In this document: positions 26,840-35,519 of the stretch, piece by piece
How positions within the stretch are numbered: the first letter of the stretch is position 1
Layout of the letters: each line of letters begins with the position of its first letter
From: Marinomonas ostreistagni
Lineage (GTDB): Bacteria > Pseudomonadota > Gammaproteobacteria > Pseudomonadales > Marinomonadaceae
DNA length: 64,000 nucleotides
Direction of reading: 5' to 3'
Assembly: GCF_016461785.1 (NCBI RefSeq)
Contig: NZ_JAEMUH010000001.1
Span: 124,001 to 188,000 of the forward strand
Program-made: the position numbers and the translations under genes
The notes under the pieces: generated by a model
What the model was told of the DNA's origin: nothing
The model's input: the letters and a program-made list of their open reading frames with translations, nothing else
Databases searched by the model: none

Positions 26840-27379
26840 TTACTGGCGAATGCCTTCGATGAATACTTCAAGCTCTGTCTCATCGGTAACACCTGGGATG
26901 AAGTAAGATACACCGAAATCACTACGTTGAATGGTAGTACTTGCCTCGAAGCCTGCTCGGTAGCCGCCCCATGGATCTTTACCTTCACCTACTTTTTCAA
27001 TGTCAAAGCTAACTGCTTTGGTGACACCGTGGATAGTTAAATCACCGGTTAGTGTCTCGCCATCGAAAGCTGTGCTTTTGAAGGTGATGGTTGTGAATTG
27101 TTTAACGTCTAAAAAGTCTGGGCTGCGTAAGTGCTTATCTCGTGCTTCGTGATTAGTGTCGACGCTTGCAGATTGAATGGTTAGTTCAGCGCTACCTGAT
27201 TTACCGCTGTCATCAAGGCTGAAAGAACCTTCAAGTTCATTGAAACGGCCAACCGTTGTGCTCACACCTAAGTGGCCCACTTCAAATGTAACGAACGAGT
27301 GAGCAGGGTCAACCTGATAATCCGCCGCGAAAGCACTAACAGATAGAAGAGCTGCAGAACCAATAAGTAGAGTTTTCAT
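26840..27379 (-). CDS. YceI family periplasmic lipid-binding-like protein
   Basis: Secreted protein of 179 aa with a signal peptide cut after about residue 18 (LLSVSAFA before ADYQVDPAHS). The mature part is the YceI lipocalin-like barrel: DPAHSFVTFEVGHLGVSTTVGRF near the start, the DTNHEARDKHLRSPDFLD segment in the middle. Members bind isoprenoid lipids in crystal structures and are often induced by base or osmotic stress. TTGGAGG lies before the ATG. Divergent from the LysR gene, which may control it. Confidence 0.92.
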   Translation of the reverse strand: MKTLLIGSAALLSVSAFAADYQVDPAHSFVTFEVGHLGVSTTVGRFNELEGSFSLDDSGKSGSAELTIQSASVDTNHEARDKHLRSPDFLDVKQFTTITFKSTAFDGETLTGDLTIHGVTKAVSFDIEKVGEGKDPWGGYRAGFEASTTIQRSDFGVSYFIPGVTDETELEVFIEGIRQ

Positions 27380-27521
27380 AAAACCTCCAAAGAAACATGA
27401 TGAGTGAATATGAAGCTAGTATAATCATATATAAATAATACATAATCACCCTAAGTGGCAATTCACTGTTTCATTATTGGAAACAATCTAGGTGGAACTT
27501 TTTAATTGAGGAGTAACGCAA

Positions 27522-28412
27522 ATGGATAAGCTTCAGGCGATGAAAGTATTCTGTCGAGTTTATGAAGCAGAGAGCTTTAAAATTGCTAGTGAATCTTTGG
27601 ATATATCACGACCTATGGTAACGCGATATATCAATGCACTTGAGGAGTCATTAGGAGCCAAATTGTTGCATCGCAATACGCGAAACATCAGTGTGACGCA
27701 CGCTGGACAACAATATTATCAGCGCTGTTCGAATATTTTAGAGGCGATTGAGGAGGCTGAAGGAGAGTTAACCGATTTAACACATCAACCCAAAGGCCAT
27801 ATACGTATTAGCGTTCCAATGGATTTTGGTCTTTCGCACATGGTGCCTATTTTAAGTGAGTTCTCAAAAATCTATCCAGAGATTACGCTCGAAATAGATT
27901 TCAGTGATAAACGTGTGGATTTGACTGAGTCGGGTATCGATCTAGCCGTTCGAGGTGGTGACTTAGGAGGAGATCAGTTTATCGCGAGGCCGCTTTGCTC
28001 CATGAGAGGTTACGTTTGTGCTTCCCCTGAGTATTTAAGTCGGATGGGTAGTCCTAAGCACCCAAAAGATTTAACAGATCACAATTGTATGGTTTATACC
28101 AATGCGCCATATGGAAACCGCTGGACGTTTAAGAGTGAGCATGAGGAATTTGATGTTCAAATAAGTGGAAGTCTTATGGGCAATAACGGCAGTGCTTTGA
28201 CGCGATTATCTGTCGCAGGGGCTGGAATTATTATGCAGCCAGATTTTTTGGTAGATAAATATATTGAAAAGGGAGAGTTAGTAACTTTGTTTGAAGACTA
28301 TGAGACTTTTTCTGGACAGTTTTATGTTGTGTATGCAGAGAGAAAGTTGCTGCCCAAAAAAGTACGGTTATTGATTGATTTCTTGTTTGAACGCTTACAG
28401 CTAACTATCTAA
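27522..28412 (+). CDS. LysR family transcriptional regulator
   Basis: LysR-type regulator of 296 aa. The N-terminal winged helix spans about residues 1-60 (FKIASESLDISRPMVTRYINALEESLGAKLLHRNTR), followed by the linker helix and the inducer-binding domain (GHIRISVPMDFGLSHMVPIL). AGGAG precedes the ATG. Head-to-head with the yceI operon across 142 bases, the common LysR layout, which suggests it regulates that operon. The effector is unknown; relatives of this branch often sense quinones or aromatic compounds. Confidence 0.9.
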   Translation: MDKLQAMKVFCRVYEAESFKIASESLDISRPMVTRYINALEESLGAKLLHRNTRNISVTHAGQQYYQRCSNILEAIEEAEGELTDLTHQPKGHIRISVPMDFGLSHMVPILSEFSKIYPEITLEIDFSDKRVDLTESGIDLAVRGGDLGGDQFIARPLCSMRGYVCASPEYLSRMGSPKHPKDLTDHNCMVYTNAPYGNRWTFKSEHEEFDVQISGSLMGNNGSALTRLSVAGAGIIMQPDFLVDKYIEKGELVTLFEDYETFSGQFYVVYAERKLLPKKVRLLIDFLFERLQLTI

Positions 28413-28467
28413 GATCGGCACATGTGAGTTAATGTTACTCTCGTGTACCGATCTTGATTGTTAAAAC

Positions 28468-30384
28468 TTAAACCAAATCGTTAAACTCGTTGTCTACGTT
28501 CAAATCAACTGGCATTTGGTAGCCAGGTAACTGAATCTTCTTGTCCGATATATCTAGCTCTTCTCCACCAAGAACGTTGAAGCCAAAGCGGTATATTGGC
28601 TCGATTTCACCACGAATCATGGCTTGGTTATAGGCTTCGGCAGCTTCTTTTACAGCGCTATTCTTATCTTGGTAAACAGCTAGTTGCTCATCACTGTAGC
28701 GCTTACGAAGCATTGACATGGCTTTATTTGGCGATAAAAGTACGGCTGTAGCATTATTACCTCCAAAGCCTTTAGAGTTAAGTAAGGCCGCTTCAAAGTG
28801 CTCTTTGCCATACTCTTCATGTTTTAGTTGGAATTTAAGTCCATCAGTATAAACATCATCGGCAACGGCATTTGATGTGACAATGCCTGGCAAAACGCCA
28901 TGTTCCCAAACACCTAATGACAGGTGAAGTTGATCACCACCAGCGGTACCTTGTGAGTGTCCGAGGTAGGCTTTCATTGCTGTCACAGGCATAGCTGTTG
29001 CACCAAAGCTGGTTGCTGCTTGGCTAAGTACATGGGATTCTGTAACGCGGTTTTGTGGAGTGCTTGTACCATGAGCTTGGATAAATGTTCTATCCGTTAG
29101 CCCTTCAGAACCGATGATATTCTTCAAGTATGCCATGGCCTTACTAAGGGTTAAATAGTTACCAACCCCTGGTGCGGAAATCGATTTTTTGTATCCATCA
29201 GCATAAGCGTACACTGCAGGGATCGCGCCATAAATGGTAGCGCCCAATTCAATAGCTAACTCATCATCCATTAGCAGAGTCCACTGGCTGGATTCGCCAA
29301 TAGTAAAGCCGCAGTTCTGAGCGAACGGGCGGCAGCTGCGAGTGTGATCTGGTTCTTTTTGGTTTTCCAGTTGGTCTAGCGCAAGTAATGCAGTGTCTTC
29401 TGCCAGTGCACCCATAGTTCTGAAACCTTCGATGATCTCAGGTGTAATAGGAGCGTCACTGCCACCGACCATTGCCACACGAACTTTACCTACTTTGATT
29501 TGTTCAACCGCACGTTCTAAATTGAAGAAGTAGGTAGCACAGGCACCGATTGATGTACCCACGTTACCAACAGATCCTAAAATATAGGCGTTGACGAAAT
29601 CCGCTGGCATTTGCGCGTAGCCAAGAGGTAAATGCTTAGAGGTTGTGCGCTTGCCCATTAAAGCTGATTTCAGCATGCCACCAAAGCCAAGGTCATCCAT
29701 TTGACCGATTGAGTTGGCGGCATAAACCGCAACTTGATCTGGCGCGACAACATTCCGAACTTTATCCCAGTCTAAGCCACTGCTAAGAATGGCATCCGAA
29801 GCACCATAAACTGTCATTTGAAGACCGCGAGGGTGGTTACGGCTTTGATACAGTTTTGAAGGATCAAAACCAGTAGGAAGCTGGCCCGCTGCTTTTACAC
29901 TAAGAGACTTAGAGTCTTTGATGAACGTTTCTAAAGTACCATCCACTGTGATTTCACTGTGTGTTTTAGACAGCTCTTTCACTTGCCAATTAGCGGGTAT
30001 GTTATCAGGTAGAGAACGTGTTTTAACGCTAAAGCTAAGTTTTTCGCCTTCCGCCACAGGAGTTAGGGCGGAGCTTTTGTGAATAACAACGTTATCAACG
30101 TCAAATAAGCTTGGGTGAATCCGACGAATTAACGTACGGGCTAGGATTTCTTCACCAAAAGTATCAATCAGCGTTTCAGCATCAAGGGCTTCACCATCGT
30201 GAGTCAGCCAAGCGCCATTTTGGTACTCTGCAATATTAGTAATTGTCGCAAGATCGAGCAGGACTTCCTGCTGAATGGCTTGGGGAAGTAAGTCAAAAAT
30301 GATTCGACGATACGCTTGATGGAAAGATGTACGTCCAGCCGAATTGATTCCGCCAAAGCCAACAATAACAGGTAAACGGGCCAA
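28468..30384 (-). CDS. fabY: Beta-ketoacyl synthase FabY
   Basis: Large ketoacyl synthase of 638 aa. It closely resembles the pseudomonad FabY, which starts fatty-acid synthesis by condensing acetyl-CoA with malonyl-ACP in place of FabH. The first 170 residues are an N-terminal region special to this branch (MARLPVIVGFGGINSAGR, SAGQLPTGFDP-like segment near 165-174). The thiolase-fold active site has Cys282 (GACATYFFN), His438 (AHGTSTP) and His476 (GHSQGT). The start codon is TTG, supported by GAGGAC six bases upstream. It is monocistronic and next to a Bax-like gene. Confidence 0.9.
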   Translation of the reverse strand: MARLPVIVGFGGINSAGRTSFHQAYRRIIFDLLPQAIQQEVLLDLATITNIAEYQNGAWLTHDGEALDAETLIDTFGEEILARTLIRRIHPSLFDVDNVVIHKSSALTPVAEGEKLSFSVKTRSLPDNIPANWQVKELSKTHSEITVDGTLETFIKDSKSLSVKAAGQLPTGFDPSKLYQSRNHPRGLQMTVYGASDAILSSGLDWDKVRNVVAPDQVAVYAANSIGQMDDLGFGGMLKSALMGKRTTSKHLPLGYAQMPADFVNAYILGSVGNVGTSIGACATYFFNLERAVEQIKVGKVRVAMVGGSDAPITPEIIEGFRTMGALAEDTALLALDQLENQKEPDHTRSCRPFAQNCGFTIGESSQWTLLMDDELAIELGATIYGAIPAVYAYADGYKKSISAPGVGNYLTLSKAMAYLKNIIGSEGLTDRTFIQAHGTSTPQNRVTESHVLSQAATSFGATAMPVTAMKAYLGHSQGTAGGDQLHLSLGVWEHGVLPGIVTSNAVADDVYTDGLKFQLKHEEYGKEHFEAALLNSKGFGGNNATAVLLSPNKAMSMLRKRYSDEQLAVYQDKNSAVKEAAEAYNQAMIRGEIEPIYRFGFNVLGGEELDISDKKIQLPGYQMPVDLNVDNEFNDLV

Positions 30385-30438
30385 AGGAATGTCCTCGATT
30401 TATAATTTTCGGTATTAACTAGCGATATTGTAAAGGAT

Positions 30439-30458
30439 GGTGGCGATTCGCCGCCACC
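30439..30458. terminator. GC-rich hairpin between bax-like gene and fabY
   Basis: GGTGGCG (30439-30445) pairs with CGCCACC (30452-30458), six-base loop. It lies after the Bax-like gene on the minus strand. No T tract follows, so it is only a possible terminator. Confidence 0.35.
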
Positions 30459-30532
30459 CTAGAAGCAGCGAATTTTGTTGTAAAAAGAGAGGATTACCCT
30501 AGAAACCAGCAAAAGCTCCCTTTTATTGGTTT

Positions 30533-31435
30533 CTACTCGTTATTAGTTGCTTCATCTGTGTGTACATTAAATCGCCAGAGTTCATTGTAATCAATTAAAC
30601 TTTCTATCTCGTCAATGTAATCCTGACCACGCTGAGAGTAGTTCTCTAATCCATGGACTAGTGCAAGGCCAGTAATCGTCTGTTTATTTTCTCTAAGTTC
30701 TGCGCGGATATTGCGCAATTCTTTATAAGCCGAGTTGCTGTTTAAGTTGTCAATATAGGCAAATACTGACTCTCTCGCATCGCTGAATTTACGAACCTCA
30801 TGATCTTGGTCTTCACCTCGAGCATTAGGGACAATGCCGCAACCATGAGTGAAACACCATTGACCAAAGTAATTATTGCCTTCTAGAGCAAAGCGGGATG
30901 TTCCCCAAGCTGATTCGTTTGCCGCCTGAGCAAGTACCAAAGAAGCGGGAATGATGTCCACATACTTTAGAAGAACGGATATGTCTTCATGCGTGTAAAC
31001 GCCAAGCTTTCTAAGTTTGTGGATTTTTCTTAAGGCAGCGATCCACGTCTTGTCTTCTCTTGATGGTGGTTCAGGGCTGTCTAAAATAGTTTGAATACGC
31101 GCTCGATCTTCTAATAAAAGAGCATTTTTTTCTTGAACAAACGGTAAAAGGTAACCAAAAAAAGCAGCTTTACGCTTTTGCACATCTTCTATCGCTGCAA
31201 AGTCAGGTTTACTTTCATCAATTGGGTGGCTTTTGAAGTAAGCTTCCTCTTCTTCAGTGACAATTGCTTCACGAGAGTTTTGAGCAGGCTCTTTGATTGG
31301 CGCTTCAGTTTTTACAGGCTCTGTTGAGAGTGTTTCTGATCCTGCTTGTTCTGTTCCTTGCGGTTCTATCTTGAGCCACAAAATCAAAATAACAAGACTT
31401 GATATTACCCAGAGTAACTTACGTTCCATATCCAA
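30533..31435 (-). CDS. Bax-like glucosaminidase-domain protein
   Basis: Protein of 300 aa with one N-terminal membrane anchor (about residues 7-22), a charged Glu/Pro-rich spacer to about 75, and a C-terminal glucosaminidase-like domain. The domain shows the motif ASLVLAQAANESAWGTSRFA with the catalytic-type Glu, and GNNYFGQWCFTHGCG. This is the layout of E. coli Bax and related peptidoglycan N-acetylglucosaminidases facing the periplasm. It is a single gene upstream of fabY on the same strand. Confidence 0.87.
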   Translation of the reverse strand: MDMERKLLWVISSLVILILWLKIEPQGTEQAGSETLSTEPVKTEAPIKEPAQNSREAIVTEEEEAYFKSHPIDESKPDFAAIEDVQKRKAAFFGYLLPFVQEKNALLLEDRARIQTILDSPEPPSREDKTWIAALRKIHKLRKLGVYTHEDISVLLKYVDIIPASLVLAQAANESAWGTSRFALEGNNYFGQWCFTHGCGIVPNARGEDQDHEVRKFSDARESVFAYIDNLNSNSAYKELRNIRAELRENKQTITGLALVHGLENYSQRGQDYIDEIESLIDYNELWRFNVHTDEATNNE

Positions 31436-31601
31436 CCATCATTCACTAAAGCGTTTATATACAAAACGAGCAGCAGGTGAACCTGATGCTCGTTCTGAAA
31501 GTTCAATATATGAGCAGCACATTATCCGAAAAAAACAAATAATTTGATAGCTGATAGTTTGAATATTGTCAAAAAGTGCGCAACTTTCCCTAAATTTGTC
31601 C

Positions 31602-32582
31602 TTAAAATTCTGTCAGGAAAATTTGGTTAGGCCCGCTTGGAACGACTCTAGTTGGATTTATGGTGTCATGGCTGTAATAGTAATGTTGCTTTATATGGTC
31701 AAAGTTCACTGTCTCAGAGACACTGTCGGTGCGATATAAACGTTCTAAATAGCGATTCAAGTTTGGGAAGTCGATAATCCGTTTTAAGTTGCATTTAAAG
31801 TGCCCATGATAGACCGCATCGAAACGAATAAGCGTAGTAAACAGCCGCCAGTCTGCTTCTGTTGCCTTATTTCCGCATAAGTAGGGTTTCGAAGTGAGTT
31901 GCTTTTCAAGAAAAGACAGCGTTTCGAATAAGGGGGTTAATGCGTCTTCATATGCTGCTTGTGTAGTGGCAAACCCTGCTTTGTAAACACCGTTGTTAAC
32001 CGTGTCGTAAATTCTTTTATTGAGGTCGTCAATTTCTGAGCGCAGGTTGTCAGGGTAGTAATCTACTTGATTACCAGTTAAATGATTAAATGCCGAATTA
32101 AACATACGTATGATATCCGCTGATTCGTTGGATACGATGGTATGAGTTTGCTTGTCCCAGAGAATAGGCACCGTGACACGTCCGGAGTACTCTGGATGAG
32201 CATGTGTGTACAGCTGATGGGCAAATTGGAATTCATAAATAGGATCGCCCATTGGAACGTGCTTATCTAAGAATTGCTCATCACGTTGAAATGTCCAGCC
32301 ATGCTCTAGCATGTGTGGATGTACACAACTTACGCTAATATGCGCTTCAAGCTGTTTGAGATGGCGAAAAATAAGTGTGCGATGAGCCCAAGGGCAAGCT
32401 AATGAAACGTATAAGTGATAACGTCCTGACTCTGCAGGAAAGTGGGTAGAATCATTGCTATCGTATTGCTCTGGTGGAACGAGCCAATTACGAAATTGTG
32501 ATTGCGAGCGAACAAACTTACCTTGAGTGGCTTTTGTGTCATACCACTGGTCATGCCATTTACCGTCTATTAATAATCCCAT
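31602..32582 (-). CDS. yqjG: Glutathionyl-hydroquinone reductase (YqjG/ECM4 family)
   Basis: Xi-class glutathione transferase, about 326 aa. It reduces glutathionyl-hydroquinones to free hydroquinones with glutathione. The catalytic cysteine sits in the motif LACPWAHRTLI, and the later segments GVYKAGFATTQAAYE and EADWRLFTTLIRFDAVY are hallmark family blocks. The second Met codon (32582) is chosen because AGAG lies about six bases upstream; the first ATG directly abuts it. Divergent from the diguanylate cyclase. Confidence 0.93.
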   Translation of the reverse strand: MGLLIDGKWHDQWYDTKATQGKFVRSQSQFRNWLVPPEQYDSNDSTHFPAESGRYHLYVSLACPWAHRTLIFRHLKQLEAHISVSCVHPHMLEHGWTFQRDEQFLDKHVPMGDPIYEFQFAHQLYTHAHPEYSGRVTVPILWDKQTHTIVSNESADIIRMFNSAFNHLTGNQVDYYPDNLRSEIDDLNKRIYDTVNNGVYKAGFATTQAAYEDALTPLFETLSFLEKQLTSKPYLCGNKATEADWRLFTTLIRFDAVYHGHFKCNLKRIIDFPNLNRYLERLYRTDSVSETVNFDHIKQHYYYSHDTINPTRVVPSGPNQIFLTEF

Positions 32583-32685
32583 AATCATCTCTTGTTCGTT
32601 GTTTTCTCTAATTATTAATGAAATTGTTACGTTTTCGGGGCAAGATATTCATTTGTTTTGATCGATTGGTTCGATAGGTTTCTTC

Positions 32686-33822
32686 ATGCCTCAAAGATCA
32701 GGCTCTTTATTAGTGCCTCTTTTTATACTTCTAGCTGGCTTGGCAGCTGGTGCTTACATACAAGAGCTGCCTTCATTGGCGCTTCAGTTATTGCCCTGGT
32801 TACCTTACTTGTTAGCTTCCGTAATGGTTTTTTTAGCTTGGCATTTTAATCGAGGCAAAGTTTTGTTGGCTGGTGGGCTTGTCTTGCTGCCTGCTTTTTA
32901 TCCGTATGTGTCCAACAATACTTTACCCAGCAGTTCAACAACAGTGGCCGCCATTGGTTTGGGGCTATTACTGTTACTAAAAGAACGCGGCTTTTTTAAT
33001 CGCTTCGTTTTTAATCGAGCTTTATTTCTTACCATGTTAGTGGCTTGGAGTATGGCGTATGAGAGAGGCGTTATTAATTTTGATTTTCTTGCCGTCAATG
33101 TTCCCTTCGTAAGAATAAAATTATCTAATTTATTGTGCTGGTGCATGATCGGTGCGACATCCCTAGTCAGTTTGCTGTACTGGTGGCGGAAAGCGGATGG
33201 TTTCTCAACGGCCGTGTTGATCAGTTTAGCAAGCTTGATACTCATAGAATGCCAACCATTCTCCTCAAATCAAGATGCCGCTATTCGTAGCGCACAGATA
33301 TTAATCTGGGTTTGGTTTGTTATTGCTGAAAGCCATCGCATGGCATATCGAGATGAACTGACCCAATTACCAAGCCGAAGAGCACTGAATGAAGCGATGG
33401 TAGCGTTGCCGAGGCGCTATGCGATTGCGATGTTGGATGTGGATCATTTTAAGAAATTCAACGATTCATATGGACATGATAAAGGTGATGAAGTATTGCG
33501 GTTGGTTGGACGTGTTATGCTTCGATACAGTGGAATGGCATCGGTATTTCGTTATGGTGGTGAGGAATTTACCTTGTTATTTAAGGGCAAGGGGGCTGAT
33601 TTTGCCGAAGATGTATTAGAACAAGTCAGAGAAGAAATCCAAGCACAGCGTCTAGATGTATCGACTGAAACAAGCGCAAAAGAGGTTTCTGTGACAGCAA
33701 GTTTAGGGGTGGCCTATGTTAATCAAGGTGAATCACCTTCTGATGTTATAAAGCGTGCTGACCAGGCCCTTTATCAAGCTAAACGCAAAGGAAGAAACCG
33801 GTTAATGGTTGCATCAGATTAA
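32686..33822 (+). CDS. Membrane-bound diguanylate cyclase (GGDEF)
   Basis: Protein of 378 aa that makes cyclic di-GMP from two GTP. About six or seven membrane helices fill residues 1-205, with no recognisable named sensor. The catalytic domain runs from about 215 (DELTQLPSRRALNEAM) to the end, with the DVDHFKKFNDSYGHDKGD block and the active-site signature RYGGEEFTLLF (GGEEF variant, compatible with activity). There is no EAL domain. It is the second c-di-GMP enzyme in the window. A structured intergenic region follows. Confidence 0.92.
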   Translation: MPQRSGSLLVPLFILLAGLAAGAYIQELPSLALQLLPWLPYLLASVMVFLAWHFNRGKVLLAGGLVLLPAFYPYVSNNTLPSSSTTVAAIGLGLLLLLKERGFFNRFVFNRALFLTMLVAWSMAYERGVINFDFLAVNVPFVRIKLSNLLCWCMIGATSLVSLLYWWRKADGFSTAVLISLASLILIECQPFSSNQDAAIRSAQILIWVWFVIAESHRMAYRDELTQLPSRRALNEAMVALPRRYAIAMLDVDHFKKFNDSYGHDKGDEVLRLVGRVMLRYSGMASVFRYGGEEFTLLFKGKGADFAEDVLEQVREEIQAQRLDVSTETSAKEVSVTASLGVAYVNQGESPSDVIKRADQALYQAKRKGRNRLMVASD

Positions 33823-33849
33823 AAACTTAAACAAATGGTCAGATTTTTC

Positions 33850-33878
33850 TTGCACTTCTTTTTTTGTGTCTGTATTCT
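33850..33878 (+). promoter_or_regulatory. Candidate promoter of intergenic RNA
   Basis: TTGCAC (33850-33855) and TATTCT (33873-33878) with a 17-base spacer. Both boxes are partial matches to the sigma-70 consensus. A start would fall near 33885. Confidence 0.35.
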
Positions 33879-33884
33879 GACCGA

Positions 33885-34044
33885 ATGTTCAAGTTTTGCT
33901 GCATTTTGTGTGGCAAGTCCAGATTACTAACAAGCCAATCATGGTGAGTTGTAAACTGAGCCAACGTGGTACAACAGCACTAAAGGTGTACGCCTAACAC
34001 CGAACTGTTGTGAGGGGAACGGGGAGCATTGCTCCCCATTTTTA
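33885..34044 (+). ncRNA. Candidate small RNA or structured leader, unassigned
   Basis: About 160 bases between the diguanylate cyclase and the TetR gene, with a promoter-like sequence before it and a clear terminator at its end. Nested pairing is visible. ACAACAG (33971-33977) matches CTGTTGT (34005-34011), and inside it GGTGT (33985-33989) matches ACACC (33997-34001). No open frame of note covers it. It does not match any riboswitch or sRNA class I know by eye. It could instead be the 3' untranslated region of the cyclase gene. Confidence 0.4.
34021..34044 (+). terminator. Rho-independent terminator
   Basis: GGGGAGC-ATT-GCTCCCC followed by ATTTTTA. It lies 198 bases after the cyclase stop codon and 56 before the TetR start. 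Confidence 0.85.
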
Positions 34045-34099
34045 ATGTTATCTCGCCTGATTCCCTTTATAATTCACACATCTGTCTGCAATTATTTAA

Positions 34100-34762
34100 A
34101 TGACTGAGGCAATTGTGTCTGAATCTCCCAAACGCTCGAAAAACCAGCTGAAAACTCACATCCGTGCTCAGAATCAAGCACTCATTCTCGAAACGGCTGA
34201 GCGCATTTTTGCGCGTCAGGGGTTAGCGAAAACTACGACGCAGATGATTGCTGATGAGGCGGGTTTACCTAAGGCCAATATTCATTATTACTATCGATCA
34301 AAAAAAGACCTTTTAGAAGCGGTGCTTGAGCGTATTCTGCAGTCATGGCTAGACTCTGTTAGTCAGTTTTCAGAGGAGCTTGGGCCTCGCCATAATCTAA
34401 CGCGTTACATTAGTGAAAAACTCGACCAATCTCGCCTTAATCCAAGTGCCTCTAAAGTATTTGCGATGGCGCTCATTGGTGAAGAGCCGTTTGTGTTGGA
34501 GTTCTTACGCCGATTTTTTGTGGACGAATTGCAAAAAGAGAAACAAACATTGGACCGTTGGGTGGAGCAAGGGTTAATGAAGCCGGTTCCTGTTGAACAC
34601 TTGTTCATCACTATTTGGGCGATGACCCAAACCTATGCGGATTTCGATGGTCAGGTAAAAGTTTTGTTGCAGAAAGAACAACTTGAAGAGTCTGACTTTA
34701 ACGACGCCAAAGAGTTTATTACGAAAATGATATTGCTCAGTTGCGGTATCGAGGAAGCTTAA
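34100..34762 (+). CDS. TetR family regulator, RutR-like C-terminal domain
   Basis: TetR-family regulator of 220 aa. The DNA-binding helices lie at about 28-72 (QALILETAERIFARQGLAKTT, then AGLPKANIHYYYRSKKDLL). The C-terminal ligand domain (TRYISEKLDQSRLNPSASKVFAMALIGEEPFV) resembles the RutR/YcdC type that in E. coli senses pyrimidines. The linked LysE-type exporter begins one base after its stop, so the likely target is that operon rather than a rut pathway, which is absent here. Confidence 0.85.
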   Translation: MTEAIVSESPKRSKNQLKTHIRAQNQALILETAERIFARQGLAKTTTQMIADEAGLPKANIHYYYRSKKDLLEAVLERILQSWLDSVSQFSEELGPRHNLTRYISEKLDQSRLNPSASKVFAMALIGEEPFVLEFLRRFFVDELQKEKQTLDRWVEQGLMKPVPVEHLFITIWAMTQTYADFDGQVKVLLQKEQLEESDFNDAKEFITKMILLSCGIEEA

Positions 34763-34763
34763 G

Positions 34764-35384
34764 ATGAGTTTTGAAAGTGCATTGACGTTTTTTATCGCCA
34801 TTTTTATTTTTGGCATTACTCCAGGGCCTGGAGTCTTTGCGATTTTAGCGAAAAGTCTGACTCAAGGTGTTCTAAAGACCCTTCCTCTTTCTGCTGGAAT
34901 GGTGTGCGGTGATATTCTGTACCTAGTCATGGCATGTTTTGGCTTAGCGGCTATTGCTCAGCAATGGGAAGTATTATTTCTGGTGATCCGTTATGTTGGA
35001 GCGGCATACCTACTCTATTTAGGTTGGAAAATGTGGACGTCGCCGCTTGATTTAAGTGCAGAAAACTCTAGTGCCAGCACCAGAAAAAATGGCTGGTCGG
35101 CGGCATTGCAAGGGTTCCTTATATCCTCTTCAAACCCTAAGGTTGTTTTGTTCTATATTGCATTTTTACCAACCTTTATGGATGTAACGGTCCTTGATGG
35201 CGCAGATATTGTTTTAGCTTCTGTTTTAGCATTTTTAGCACTTATGTTAGGCCTTACGCTGATCTCGTACTCGGCTGCTCAAGCGCGACGATTAATGAAG
35301 TCGGAACGCGTTATGAAACGAGTAAACCAAGGTGCGGGTGGTATTATGGCAGGAGCAGGCGCATTTTTAGCGTTACGAGGTTAA
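34764..35384 (+). CDS. LysE family translocator
   Basis: Amino-acid exporter of the LysE/RhtB family, 206 aa with five or six helices. The family opening FGITPGPGVFAILAKSLTQG and the SSSNPKVVLFYIAFLPTF block are both clear. It is translationally coupled to the TetR gene upstream (stop at 34762, start at 34764, GAGGA inside the upstream gene), suggesting ligand-induced export. Relatives move lysine, threonine, homoserine lactone or leucine; the substrate is open. Confidence 0.9.
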   Translation: MSFESALTFFIAIFIFGITPGPGVFAILAKSLTQGVLKTLPLSAGMVCGDILYLVMACFGLAAIAQQWEVLFLVIRYVGAAYLLYLGWKMWTSPLDLSAENSSASTRKNGWSAALQGFLISSSNPKVVLFYIAFLPTFMDVTVLDGADIVLASVLAFLALMLGLTLISYSAAQARRLMKSERVMKRVNQGAGGIMAGAGAFLALRG

Positions 35385-35519
35385 ACCTAATGACTGCAAT
35401 ATTTATGGATGAATTGCGCAGAAACTCATATCGGATTGTATTTTTCGCAAACGTCACTACATAAGTTTTATTGTTCCTAAACTGATATTTAAGATCAGCG
35501 TTTACAGAGAAAGAGACTT

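Noticed and set aside
33971-34020. Integron attC-like site or guanidine riboswitch in the 33.9 kb hairpins
   Set aside because: A GCCTAAC sequence and an ACG-containing loop were noticed, but the paired core sites and the conserved motifs of these classes are missing.
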